32,590 nucleotides of DNA from positions 1 to 32,590 of the forward strand of contig JAPMOS010000296.1 in NCBI GenBank assembly GCA_027972325.1. Direction: 5' to 3'. Of this stretch, positions 20,592 through 30,084 are shown piece by piece. Position numbers and translations under genes: made by a program. Origin of the DNA: Paratrimastix pyriformis (taxonomy: Eukaryota > Preaxostyla > Paratrimastigidae). Below the pieces are notes generated by a model, which saw only the letters and a list, made by a program, of their open reading frames with translations, was not told the origin of the DNA and ran no database searches. Position 1 is the first letter of the stretch, and every line of letters starts with the position of its first letter.

Positions 20592-21500
20592 AAAAGGCGG
20601 GAGGAGTTGATGGCGGAGTGTGATGAGGTGGAAGTAAGAGTGGTGGAGCCAGAGGCGGAATGGAGGTTGTTTTATACTGATGGGAGTGCGACAAGAAGCC
20701 GGAAGGAAAGACGGGCGGCGTTCGCGGTGATTGAGAGATTAAAAATGGGGCGCTGGCGGTGAGAGCGGGAGGAGGTGTTCGGGTCGGGGGCAGACTAACA
20801 ATGAAGCGGAGTTGAGGCTATTCTGGAGGCTATTCGGATTGGACAGGATGCGAATGTGGAAGTGAGAACGGACAGTAAAGTGGCAAAGGGGTGGGTTGAG
20901 GGACTGATAAAGGTTGGTGGAAACCAACGGATCTGATAGAATCGAAGGCGGAGGACTGCTGCGGAGGGGGCAGCGGATTGTGAAGGAGCATCGTGGAGAG
21001 ATACGACTGGTCTGGGTTAAGGACATCAGGAAACTAGTGCGTCGCTGGATGCGGAGGAACAGATTGGCAGACAAGATTGCGGGACGGAGCATAAAGATGG
21101 AGCCGAGCGTGGTGCCCGAAAGGATGGGGATTCAAGCTGGTGCGGAGAAGTGACGGGAAGGAGGTGGAGACAGACTTCAGAGAGGTGATGAAGGAATGGG
21201 GAGGAAAAGTCGCATGTGGAGGGCGGCTCGTAAAGAAAACGAGATTGTGTTAATTAACGCAGAGAGTCGCAACGGAGGATCAACGTGCAAACGATGAGGT
21301 GTGAGATGTCAGGAAGCTGGCGATGATGGCAATCCTGCAGCGGTATATCACGGCCAACATCCGGTTCTACATCAACGGGGAGGGGATGGGAAGTGTTGTG
21401 GGGTGAGGGACCACATGAACCATGGTGTTTGAGTGCCCAGGGATGGCGGGATGTGGGGGAGAGATGGAAAGGGGCGGATGCTGTGAAGCTAGTGGAGTGG
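20592..21500 (+). pseudogene. RNase H domain and CCHC-like knuckle of LINE copy A
   Basis: RNase H removes the RNA strand during retrotransposition. The first catalytic Asp is in LFYTDGSATRS (near 20670-20695), in frame with the end of the 19950-20762 open frame. The Glu (TNNEAE, near 20795), third Asp (VRTDSK, near 20865) and final Asp (SLDAEE, near 21045) are still visible in other frames. The knuckle region near 21395-21440 encodes a Cys-x-Cys then His-x4-Cys pattern, as at the end of many LINE proteins. Several single-base length changes separate the motifs. Confidence 0.75.
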
Positions 21501-21539
21501 TTGGACAAGGCGGAGGAGCTGAAGACCCGGACCAGCTGC

Positions 21540-22664
21540 TCGTGGAGAAGTGGGTAGAGCCGATGGGAGAGTGTGTGAAGATAAGGGGCAGGCAGATCAC
21601 GAAGGTGAGGCTATGGCAATTGATGGAGAGGTCCCGGGGAGATGGTTTCGGGCGAGAACATGGGACAGTTTTGGGAAACGTTCTCGACAGAGGTAGCTGA
21701 GATGTGTGACCGATATGAGGAAGGGGAAAGCACGACAGTAAAGGAGGGGCGGACGCATATGAGTACGCTGAGGAACCAATGGACGACTCCCACACTATAT
21801 CTTCGTTGCTGAGACAGGCGGGAAGCCTAACGGTGATGGCGTTTTCGCACCCAGGGAATGCGGATCTCAGTTTCCCAGAGTATAGAACGCCGAGTAAGGA
21901 AGACTGGTTCCTGGGAGGTTCGGTGGATGGGTACGGGCTATTTAAGGAGAATCGGGACTTGTTGATTTATGCGAATCCGGAATATAACCCCAGGAGGAGA
22001 TGGATCGGTTTTCCGAGCAATTGGAGAGTGGGCGGAGAGTCCGATTGGTAGAGGAGGGAAAAGAGCGTTTAGATGCATTGTTATTGTGCCGTACGGGGAA
22101 GGGAAAGCGAACAGAATCCAGCCGGGGGTGAGCCGAAGCACGGTGTGAGCTTGGCGATCAAGGGGGACATTCAGATGCGTGAGCTTTCATCATCCAGGAG
22201 GGTGGGTTTGCTTTTGGGAGCCGAGTTTCTGGCGCACTGGGAGGAAAGTGGTGGGGAAGGCGCGGTTTGATGTGGGGATTCTGATGTTTGAGAATGGGCG
22301 GGCTAGGGAGAGATTCCCGATGGATCCAGCCCGTTGTGGGCTTTGGAGGCGATGTTGAGGAAGGAGGCCGGGAGTCGCATGGTGCAGGTAAACTATGAGG
22401 GCCGCCCGAGATGGGGAAGCACAACTGGAGGGGATATCGGAGGCGGTGGTGACGAAGGTGATGAGGAGGTTGAGAGCGAAGTGCGGCTTTAAGATGGAAT
22501 ACGCGAATGCATGTAGACTGGCAGCGGAAATGGGAATTGTGGATGAAGACACTCAAAAGGAGGTGGGAAGCGAGCTGGCAGGAATCAGGAAAACGATGCT
22601 CATAGCGATTCAGCAAAGGAAGAAGTGCGAAAAATTCGAGGCAGGAATGAAAGAAGAGCTGTAG
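21540..22664 (+). pseudogene. C-terminal domain of LINE copy A, possibly methyltransferase-like
   Basis: Downstream of the knuckle, about 370 codons continue to the stop at 22662-22664. Legible pieces are MAFSHPGNADLSFPEYRTPS (near 21835), WFLGGSVDGYGLFKENRDLL, LIYANPEYNP (near 21965), LGAEFLAHWEES (near 22220) and a helical end (YANACRLAAEMGIVDEDTQK, near 22500). NPEY after a hydrophobic strand recalls the NPPY motif IV of N6-adenine methyltransferases, and the aromatic W plus TP earlier recalls phage Dam-like enzymes. This is a hypothesis; the second Pro is Glu. The frame is interrupted at several places. Confidence 0.5.
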
Positions 22665-22824
22665 TCCGGAAGTCGGCGGAGACCGCCCTGGGGGACGGTA
22701 GCCGACCCATGAACTCCTAGGGTGCTCTTTCTGCAGGACTTGTCCTGCGGGAAGGCGGCCAGGGATCATGTCACCCGCGGGCTTCGGCCCGATTCCGGAC
22801 TCGGCGCAAGCCGAAGTATCACAC
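22665..22824 (+). other. 3' UTR of LINE copy A with four hairpins and a short CA tail
   Basis: Four hairpins follow the stop: GGCGG-AGA-CCGCC (22675-22687), GCAGGA-CUUG-UCCUGC (22733-22748), CGGGC-UUCG-GCCCG (22778-22791) and CGGC-GCAA-GCCG (22802-22813). The loops UUCG, GNRA and CUUG are known stable tetraloops. The end is GUAUCACAC. All four hairpins recur in copies B and C, so the structure is probably what the RT recognises. Confidence 0.75.
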
Positions 22825-22830
22825 CTGAGT

Positions 22831-24970
22831 GAGGAGAGCGCTGGTGGAGGAGGACTTGAGTAAGAGGAAGGAGATGTTGAAACAGCTGGCGAAGATGAGG
22901 TCGGTGCATTATGGTAAGAGAGATAGGGCATTGGAGGGAAAGCGCAAGCGTATCTATAAGGTATCATGACGGATGGCGGCGCCAATTACAACCTACGTGA
23001 CTCGAAATGCGGAGGGAAGATGGACAGGGTGGTGTCGGACCCGGCGGAGGTTAAGAGGGGATGGTGGGGTTTCATGGCGGGGCTTGCAAAAGGAAGCTCC
23101 GGTGGGGGACGGGGGGCAAAGACTGAAGGAGGTAACGGGAGGCGTGGGTGGAAGGGTAATTATGGCCCCTCTGACGACGCATGATATCCAGACAATACTG
23201 GGGGCTTTGCCGGACGGGAAAGCAGCTGGCCCGGATGGAGTGACGGCGGAGATGATCCATGCTTGTCAGGACGAAATTAAGGAGTGGTTGGGAGGCGATA
23301 CAACGAGATGTTGCAGAAGTCTGAGGTTCCTGAGGAGCTGAAACTCAGCTCGGTCTATATGGCAACCAAATCGCAGACGGAGCATCCGGGGATCCGGCGG
23401 GAAGAAGGCCTATAATACAGGTCTTTTGAAAGGACTGCAGGTAGTGATTGCCTCGAGATTTCAAGACTGGTGCGTTGAAAAGGGGTATTCGGGGCGGAGC
23501 AGTTTGGTTTCCTGAGGGATCGGAGGATTGAGACGCCGATTGCCGAGATTTTGGGGGTGTTGACGGACTCGAAGATTATGGGAGGTAAGGAGTTCCACAT
23601 GTGCGCTAGATATAAGAAAGGCCTATGATACAGTTGACATGGAGGCGCTCAGAAAGGGGTTGAGAAGGATGGGGGTGGAAGAGAATTTGTCAGGTATGTG
23701 GACAGCTTGTATGAGGGAGAAAGGCGCGTGTGATCACGGGGTACGGGTTGACGGATAGCTATGACATTGAGAGAGAATTAGTCAGGGGACCCGTTGTCCT
23801 GCCTGCTGTTTATCTCCTTCATGGAGGAGTCTTGGCGGAGGTGAGACGACAGGAGGGCTATATTCTGGATAGCGGCAGGAAGGTAAAGGTGTTGGCATTT
23901 GCGGACGACATTATGTTGGTGACGAGAACAAGGGAACAGATGGTCCGTTTGGTGAATACGGTAAGGCGGAAAGTGGAAGAGGCTGGTATGGAGCTGTCGT
24001 GGAGCAAGTGTGACTACCTGTGTGGCGGGGTGAAGGGGAAGACGGACTTGGATCTGGGAGAGGGTCGGAAGATCAGAGTGCAGCAAAGGGTGGAGCAATT
24101 CGGTATCTTGGGATATGGATAGATGAGGAGATGAACATGAAGGTCAACACGGAGAAGGTGATCCAGAAAATGTGTGGGCGACTGCACAGGCTCATGGACA
24201 AGAAGGTCCCTCCGAGGTTGATGGTGCAAATGATTAATGAGTGTGTCTCGACTTGCCTACAATACACGGCGAGGCAGTGCCCAATGCCGACAAGGGACTT
24301 GGAAACACTGAAGCAGAGATATGCGAGGGTGTTCAGGAAATCGGAGGTTGTATTGGGAAATGCGACCCGGCAGAGGTGCTGTTCTTTCCGGAGGAGGAAG
24401 GGGGTATGGGGCTGAAGGACCCGATTGATGTCCATGATATGATGGTGATGACACAAATTCTGGGGAGGATGGCGGACGAGCAGGGGTGTGGAGTGGTGCT
24501 GAGGGAGGAGATCGCGCTGCTGCAGAAATTGTGGACGACGCGTGAGCCGCTGTTGGATGATGCAGGGAAGTGGGTGAAGATGCACGGGCAGGAGAAGATG
24601 CCGGGGGTGGTGATTGGGGCGTTGCAGGTGATGCACAGGAGAGACATGGCGATCCTGAGGGACGGGGAGAAACTGAAGGAGGAAGTGAAGTACGGCATGC
24701 CGACGACACTGGAAGAGATGGCGGAGCCCTGCAAGATAACAAAGAAGCACAGACAGACCCTCATGAAAAGGAAGATTCGGAGTGTGGCGGACCTCATCAT
24801 AGGGGGAAGATTTCATTGGAAAGGGGTGATGCCGCAGTATGTGGAGATGATCAAAAAGCGGGTGTGTCTGTATGGTAACAGGGTGAGTCCGGACTATCTG
24901 CAATTGGCGAGGCGGATTCGGGAGGAGGAGTCGGCGGAGGAGGGCGGAAGAGGCGGAGAGTGGAGAAGGA
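22831..24970 (+). pseudogene. Reverse transcriptase region of LINE copy B
   Basis: The motifs seen in A recur: LPDGKAAGPDGVTAEM (near 23205), the motif A Asp region (near 23605-23640) and LAFADDIMLV (near 23893-23922). The 23730-24122 frame joins the strand before the FADD box to the region after it (MELSWSKCDYLCGG). The thumb lies in overlapping frames at 24020-24415 and 24241-25002, the latter (253 residues) running on into the linker. The frame is interrupted near 23341, 23640 and 24122 and within 24300-24420. Copy B preserves the RT better than copy A. Confidence 0.85.
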
Positions 24971-25296
24971 AAAGGAGGAAGGCAATGCAGATGGGGGAAT
25001 GAAGGAAGTGAGGGGAGTCGGGGGGTTGGGGCGGTCGGGGGGAAGCGAAACCAAGAGTCAAGAGGCAAGCAAAGTTGCAGTGCGTCGGGGGAAGGTAGTG
25101 GTGAAACAGAGGAAACATGGGAGGGAGGATGGGGTGGGAAAGGGGAGAGTAAGAAGGGAAGGAGCGAGAAAGAAGATGGGAGGAGGGGGTCGGATGCAGA
25201 TTGAGGCGAGCGTGAAGAGAGGGCGGAAGGGCAGGTGGAGGGGAGGGGAACAAGAAGGGGAGGGCGAGGGGCTGGTGAGTGGGACGAGGTATTGTG
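24971..25296 (+). other. Variable basic linker of LINE copy B
   Basis: About 325 bp of G/A-rich sequence lies between the RT thumb and RNase H and encodes K/R/G/E-rich, low-complexity protein. It is about 120 bp longer than in copy A and poorly alignable to it, while both flanks are almost identical between copies. Confidence 0.7.
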
Positions 25297-26190
25297 GAAA
25301 AGGCGGGAGGAGTTGATGGCGGAGTGTGATGAGGTGGAAGTAAGAGTGGTGGAGCCAGAGGCGGAATGGAGGTTGTTTTATACTGATGGGAGTGCGACAA
25401 GAAGCCGGAAGGAAAGACGGGCGGCGTTCGCGGTGATTGAGAGATTAAAAAATGGGCGCTGGCGGTGAGCGGGGAGGAGGTGTTCGGGTCGGGGGCAGAC
25501 TAACAATGAAGCGGAGTTGGAGGCTATTCTGGAGGCTATTCGGATTGGACAGGATGCGAATGTGGAAGTGAGAACGGACAGTAAAGTGGCAAAGGGGTGG
25601 GTTGAGGACTGATAAAGGTTGGTGGAAACCAACGGATCTGATAGAATCGAAGGCGGAGGGACTGCTGCGGAGGGCAGCGGATTGTGAAGGAGCATCGTGG
25701 AGAGATACGACTGGTCTGGGTTAAGGGACATCAGGAAACTAGTGCGTCGCTGGATGCGGAGGAACAGATTGGCAGACAAGATTGCGGGACGGAGCATAAA
25801 GATGGAGCCGAGCGTGGTGCCCGAAGAGAAAGGATGGGGATTCAAGCTGGTGCGGAGAAGTGACGGGAAGGAGGTGGAGACAGACTTCAGAGAGGTGATG
25901 AAGGAATGGGGGAGGAAAAGTCGCATGTGGAGGGCGGCTCGTAAAAAGAAAAACGAGATTGTGTTAATTAACGCAGAGAGTCGCAACGGAGGGATCAACG
26001 TGCAAACGATGAGGTGTGAGATGTCAGGAAGCTGGCGATGATGGCAATCCTGCAGCGGTATATCACGGCCAACATCCGGTTCTACATCAACGGGGAGGGG
26101 ATGGGAAGTGTTGGTGTGGGGTGAGGGACCACATGAACCACTTGGTGTTTGAGTGCCCAGGGATGGCGGGATGTGGGGAGAGATGGAAAG
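25297..26190 (+). pseudogene. RNase H domain and CCHC-like knuckle of LINE copy B
   Basis: LFYTDGSATRS lies near 25372-25400, NEAELEAI near 25505, VRTDSK near 25568 and VKGHQETSASLDAEE near 25722-25765, giving all four acidic positions of RNase H. The knuckle is legible as KCWCGVRDHMNHLVFECPGM near 26108-26165, a Cys-x-Cys-x7-His-x4-Cys pattern. Short length changes interrupt the frame after the first Asp and again before the last. Confidence 0.78.
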
Positions 26191-26229
26191 GGGCGGATGC
26201 TGTGAAGCTAATTGAGTGGTTGGACAAGG

Positions 26230-27392
26230 CGGAGGGAGCTGAAGACCGGACCAGCTGCTCGTGGAGAAGTGGGTAGAGCCGATGGGAGAGTGTGTGAAGA
26301 TAAGGGGCAGGCAGATCACGAAGGTGAGGCTATGGCAATTGATGGAGAGGTCCCGGGGGAGATGGTTTCGGGCGAGAACATGGGACAGTTTTGGGAAACG
26401 TTCTCGACAGAGGTAGCTGAGATGTGTGACCGATATGAGGAAGGGAAAAGCACGACAGTAAAGGAGGGGCGGACGCATATGAGTACGCTGAGGAACCAAT
26501 GGACGACTCCCACACTATATCTTCGTTGCTGAGACAGGCGGGAAGCCTAACGGTGATGGCGTTTTCGCACCCAGGGAATGCGGATCTCAGTTTCCCAGAG
26601 TATAGAACGCCGAGTAAGGAAGACTGGTTCCTGGGAGGTTCGGTGGATGGGTACGGGCTATTTAAGGAGAATCGGGACTTGTTGATTTATGCGAATCCGG
26701 AATATAACCCCCAGGAGGAGATGGATCGGTTTTTCCGAGCAATTGGAGAGTGGGCGGAGAGTCCGATTGGTAGAGGAGGGAAAGAGCGTTTAGATGCATT
26801 GTTATTGTGCCGTACGGGGAAGGAAAGCGAACAGAATCCAGCCGGGGGTGAGCCGAAGCACGGTGTGAGCTTGGCGATCAAGGGGACATTCAGATGCGTG
26901 AGCTTTTCATCATCCAGGAGGGTGGGTTTGCTTTTGGGAGCCGAGTTTCTGGCGCACTGGGAGGAAAGTGGTGGGGAAGGCGCGGTTTGATGTGGGGATT
27001 CTGATGTTTGAGAATGGGCGGGCTAGGAGAGATTCCCGATGGATCCAGCCCCGTTGTGGGCTTTGGAGGCGATGTTGAGGAAGGAGGCCGGGAGTCGCAT
27101 GGTGCAGGTAAACTATGAGGGCCGCCCGAGAGATGGGGAAACGCTTTACAACTGGAGGGGGATATCGGAGGCGGTGGTGACGAAGGTGATGAGGAGGTTG
27201 AGAGCGAAGTGCGGCTTTAAGATGGAATACGCGAATGCATGTAGACTGGCAGCGGAAATGGGAATTGTGGATGAAGACACTCAAAAGGAGGTGGGAAGCG
27301 AGCTGGCAGGAATCAGGAAAACGATGCTCATAGCGATTCAGCAAAGGAAGAAGTGCGAAAAATTCGAGGCAGGAATGAAAGAAGAGCTGTAG
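26230..27392 (+). pseudogene. C-terminal domain of LINE copy B, possibly methyltransferase-like
   Basis: This copy has the longest legible version. The 26499-26990 frame (163 residues) runs from MAFSHPGNADLSFPEYRTPS through LLIYANPEYNPQEEMDRFFR and AIGEWAESPIGRG to LDALLLCRTGKESE and then HGVSLAIKGTF. After one break the 27039-27392 frame gives the helical C-terminus ending GMKEEL. A hydrophobic strand ending in NPEY, a helix, then a second hydrophobic strand (LDALLLC) is how motif IV and the next strand look in Rossmann methyltransferases. No SAM-binding glycine motif was identified with certainty. Confidence 0.5.
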
Positions 27393-27565
27393 TCCGGAAG
27401 TCGGCGGAGACCGCCCCTGGGGGGACGGTAGCCGACCCATGAACTCCCTGGGGTGCTCTTTCTGCAGGACTTGTCCTGCGGGAAGGCGGCCCGGGGGGGA
27501 TCATGTCACCCGCGGGCTTCGGCCCGATTCCGGACTCGGCGCAAGCCGGGAAGTATCACACACAC
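27393..27565 (+). other. 3' UTR of LINE copy B with hairpins and CA tail
   Basis: Same four hairpins as copy A: GGCGG/CCGCC just after the stop, GCAGGA-CUUG-UCCUGC (27464-27479), CGGGC-UUCG-GCCCG (27513-27526) and CGGC-GCAA-GCCG (27537-27548). The tail is GUAUCACACACAC. The third stem and the GNRA hairpin are only 10 bases apart. Confidence 0.78.
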
Positions 27566-28715
27566 TTGGACGAAGACCCCCGTCGGGCTTCGGGACCGTG
27601 AAGAGGTGCTGGAGCACCAGTCCCTGCTGCTGGTGGGTTTCGATGGCCGCACCGACACGCAGCAATTCTGCGACCTCCTTGTCGATCGCTTCCACTGCCT
27701 CCTGGGGCAGGCGAAACTCGCGCTGGGGAAGGTCGGTGACCGCAGAGAGGTCCCCTTTGACCCTGAACCCGTCCCTCAGCAGGTTCACCGCGAACCTGCG
27801 TGATGGGGACGAAAGGTTCTCCCAGGCCGACAAGCGCCGTCGCAACTTTGCTGGGTAATCTCTGTTCCGCGTTTTCCGCGCATGCGAAAAGCAGCTGCTC
27901 GCTACTTCCCTGCTGCCGAGCAGCCAGTGGTGCTCCCCCGCTGACGGACAGTCGGGGAGGCGGCGAGAGCCGGAGAGGCTACCGGGGGCGTAACGGTTTG
28001 TCATGACAATCCGACTGTCCAACCCTTGCTCAACCCCCGCTCTACTGGGACGTACGAGCGAGACTTCTTGTTGGAACCCGCAGCAGAAGAGGGGAGGGGC
28101 GGGTGTTTACTCCCGGCCGCGTTCCTCGATCCTGCCTGTCGTTTCCAGGGGGCCAGCTGTTTCCGTGAGCGGCTGCGCCCTCGTGTGAGGAAGATGGGGC
28201 CCGAGGCTCGTCCTTCTTCCGACCTCCCCAAGGTCTTCGCCTTGGCTTGGGAGGCCAGGCCAACCCTCGCTTCCATCTCAAGGAGCTCCTCACGAGTGAA
28301 GAGTGACCCCTGAGTGGGCGCGGAGGCCGGAGTCGCCGCCAGCAGCTCGGATGCCTTGACGGCCATCCCGATGCGTTGCTTACGGATCCCCTCGATGCGG
28401 GAGAGCAGCATTTCGCTACTCGCCACCGCGTCTTGGAGAGAGGCGCGGAGCACCTCAGGTGAGGGCTGCTCCTTTTCCTCGAGCTCCGTGGCCGCAGCGA
28501 GGCAGCACCTCCGAGTGAGCATGGCAAACCGCCAAAACTCCACGAGTGCTTTCCCCACCTCCAAGGAGCCAAATGGTCCCTCCTTAATGAAGGAGGCGAC
28601 CATGTACTCCTTGGGGGGCTCAACCAAGGGGCCCGCCACATCGTACGAATTACGACTGTATTTCCGGAAAATCTCCCGGAGGCGGGCCATGGACGGTGGG
28701 GTGTGTGTCACCACC
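27566..28715 (-). mobile_element. DIRS- or Ty3-like retroelement fragment (gag plus start of RT), fossil
   Basis: The minus strand encodes a gag-like protein (28001-28714 frame: REIFRKYSRNSYDVAGPLV, then Leu/Ala/Glu-rich helices and a basic Ser/Arg-rich tail). Downstream, about 27600-27800, is the start of a reverse transcriptase: LSAWENLSSPSRRFAVNLL, REFRLPQEAVEAIDKEVAEL, LRVGAAIE and FTVPKPDGGLRPS. That opening is shared by DIRS/Ngaro and Ty3 groups; the phrase around LSAWENLSS favours DIRS. The fragment stops just after GGLRP, where the LINE copy B tail begins, and its other side meets the LINE copy C tail. No ends, integrase or recombinase are visible. It is broken and partial. Confidence 0.6.
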
Positions 28716-28738
28716 GTGTGTGTGTGTGTGTGTGTGTG
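28716..28738. repeat. (GT)n/(CA)n microsatellite, 3' tail of LINE copy C
   Basis: An uninterrupted GT run of 23 bases lies directly outside the conserved LINE end (GGTATCAC on the minus strand). Copies A and B end in shorter runs of the same CA repeat, so this is the LINE tail rather than an independent microsatellite. A short GTGTGTGT lies a few bases further out (28701-28708). Confidence 0.85.
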
Positions 28739-28901
28739 ATACCTCCCGGCTTACGCCGAGTCCGTTATCGGGCCGAAGCCCGCGGGTAACATAGACCTCC
28801 CGGTCCGCCCTCCCCGCGAGACAAGCTCGCAAGAAGGAACGCCCCAAGTGGTCCATGGGTCGGCTCGCGCCCACAAGGGGCGGTCACCGCCGACACTCGG
28901 A
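28739..28901 (-). other. 3' UTR of LINE copy C with covarying hairpins
   Basis: On the minus strand: GCGAG-CUUGU-CUCGC (28816-28830), CGGGC-UUCG-GCCCG (28769-28782) and CGGC-GUAA-GCCG (28747-28758). A GGCGG-UGA-CCGCC hairpin also lies near 28880. Compared with A and B, the first stem has an A-U pair changed to G-C and a G-C pair changed to A-U, and the GNRA loop is GUAA instead of GCAA, so pairing and loop class are kept. Confidence 0.78.
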
Positions 28902-30000
28902 CTACGTCCCTTCGTCCATCCCTTCCTCGTTCTTCTCGTTCTTCTTCCGTTGCTTGATCGCTACCAGCATAGTTCTCCGCAGTCCACCCAGTTCGCTCCC
29001 AATCTCCTTCTGGGTCTCTTCATCCACAATCCCGAGCTCTGCTGCCAGTCTGCAGTCATTCGCGTAGATTTCCCTAAGCCCGCACCGTCTTCGCAGTCTC
29101 CCAGCAACTTTCTTCACCACACCTTCTGAAATCCCCCTCCAGTTATAGAGCACTTCGCCCTCCTTCGGACGCCCCTCATAGTCAGCCTCCACTCTTCGCG
29201 CTCCCGCCTCCTTTCGCAACATGTTCTCCAATGCCCACAAGGGGCTGGGTCCATCGGGAATCTCTCTCGGGCCCGCTGGTTCTCGAAGAGCAGAATGCCC
29301 ACGTCAAACGGGGCCTTCCCCGCACCTTTCTCCCCGTCCGCCAGAAGCTCGGCAGCCAGAAGCTGAAGCCCCTTCCTCAATGATAAACAGCTCCTTCAGT
29401 TGCATGTCCCCCTCAGCGCCAAACCGACTCCATGCTGCGCCTTCATTCCCTGCACCGGCCGCGTCCGGTTTGGCTTGCCCACTCCGTACGGGACTATCGC
29501 GATACATCGGAAGGCTCTCTTCCCAGCTCTACCAATTGGGCTCTCCGCCCAATCTCCAATTGCCGTAAATAACCGGTCCATCTCCTCCTGTGGGTTGTAT
29601 TCAGGGTTGGCAAAGATGAGGAGGTCGCGATTCTCCTTAAACAACCCGTAGCCATCCAGTCTTCCACCCAAAACCAGTCATCCTTGCTGGGCGTTCTGAA
29701 TTCAGGGAAGCTCAAATCGGCATTCCCAGGATGCGAGAATGCCATCGTTGTCAAACTGCCTGCTTGTCTGAGCAGAGAGGACACCACGTGGGGGTCGTCC
29801 ACTGGTTTCGCAGGGTGCTCTTGTGGGTCTGCCCTTCTGCCATCTCCGTACTCATCCCATCCACATATCGATCGCAGAGGTTCGCCACTTCTGTGGTGAA
29901 CATTTCCCAAGCTGTCCCAGGTTCGGGCGCGGTACCAGCGCCCCCGCGATCGCTCGATGAGCTCCCAGAGTCTGTCCATCGCTATTTGCTTACCTCTCAC
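28902..30000 (-). pseudogene. C-terminal domain of LINE copy C, possibly methyltransferase-like
   Basis: The pieces match copy B: MAFSHPGNADLSFPEFRTPS (near 29740), GRLDGYGLFKENRDLLIFAN then PEYNPQEEMDRLF (near 29590-29660), AFRCIAIVPYGVGKPNR (near 29490), LKELFIIEEG (near 29385), PFDVGILLFENQRARERFP (near 29290) and a helical end with YANDCRLAAELGIVDEETQ. FDVGILLF is a further hydrophobic strand, well conserved between subfamilies. Conservation across diverged copies suggests the domain has been under selection. Interruptions near 29400 and 29690 split the frame. Confidence 0.55.
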
Positions 30001-30084
30001 CTGCACACTTTGACCCATAGGCTCCACCCATTTTTCTTGGAGCAATTGTTCTGCATCTTCTGCTCCTTCCCCTTGTCCAGCCAC

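Larger units (their letters stand above)
17956..22824 (+). mobile_element. LINE copy A, 5'-truncated, RT plus RNase H type
   Basis: The sequence turns GC-rich at 17956 and carries a non-LTR retrotransposon reading on the plus strand. The order is an N-terminal linker of the kind that follows an endonuclease domain, reverse transcriptase, basic linker, RNase H, CCHC-like knuckle, a C-terminal domain, a stop at 22662-22664 and a 160-bp 3' UTR ending GTATCACAC. No apurinic or restriction-like endonuclease is present, so the 5' end is lost. RT followed by RNase H suits the I/Tad/R1 groups. The coding frame is interrupted many times, mostly by single-base length changes in G or A runs. Confidence 0.88.
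22831..27565 (+). mobile_element. LINE copy B, head-to-tail with copy A
   Basis: Copy B begins 6 bp after the tail of copy A, at a point equal to 18253 in A, so it lacks about 300 bp more at its 5' end. It has the same layout and ends GTATCACACACAC at 27565. Apart from the linker it differs from A mainly by single-base length changes, with few substitutions. Either two truncated insertions landed in tandem, or part of one copy was duplicated. The 6 bp between tail and truncated head favours insertion at the CA tail. Confidence 0.88.

Noticed and set aside
24073-26499. Long minus-strand open frames (331 and 373 residues)
   Set aside because: They are antisense to the RT, linker and RNase H of LINE copy B, with low-complexity Pro/His/Leu composition.
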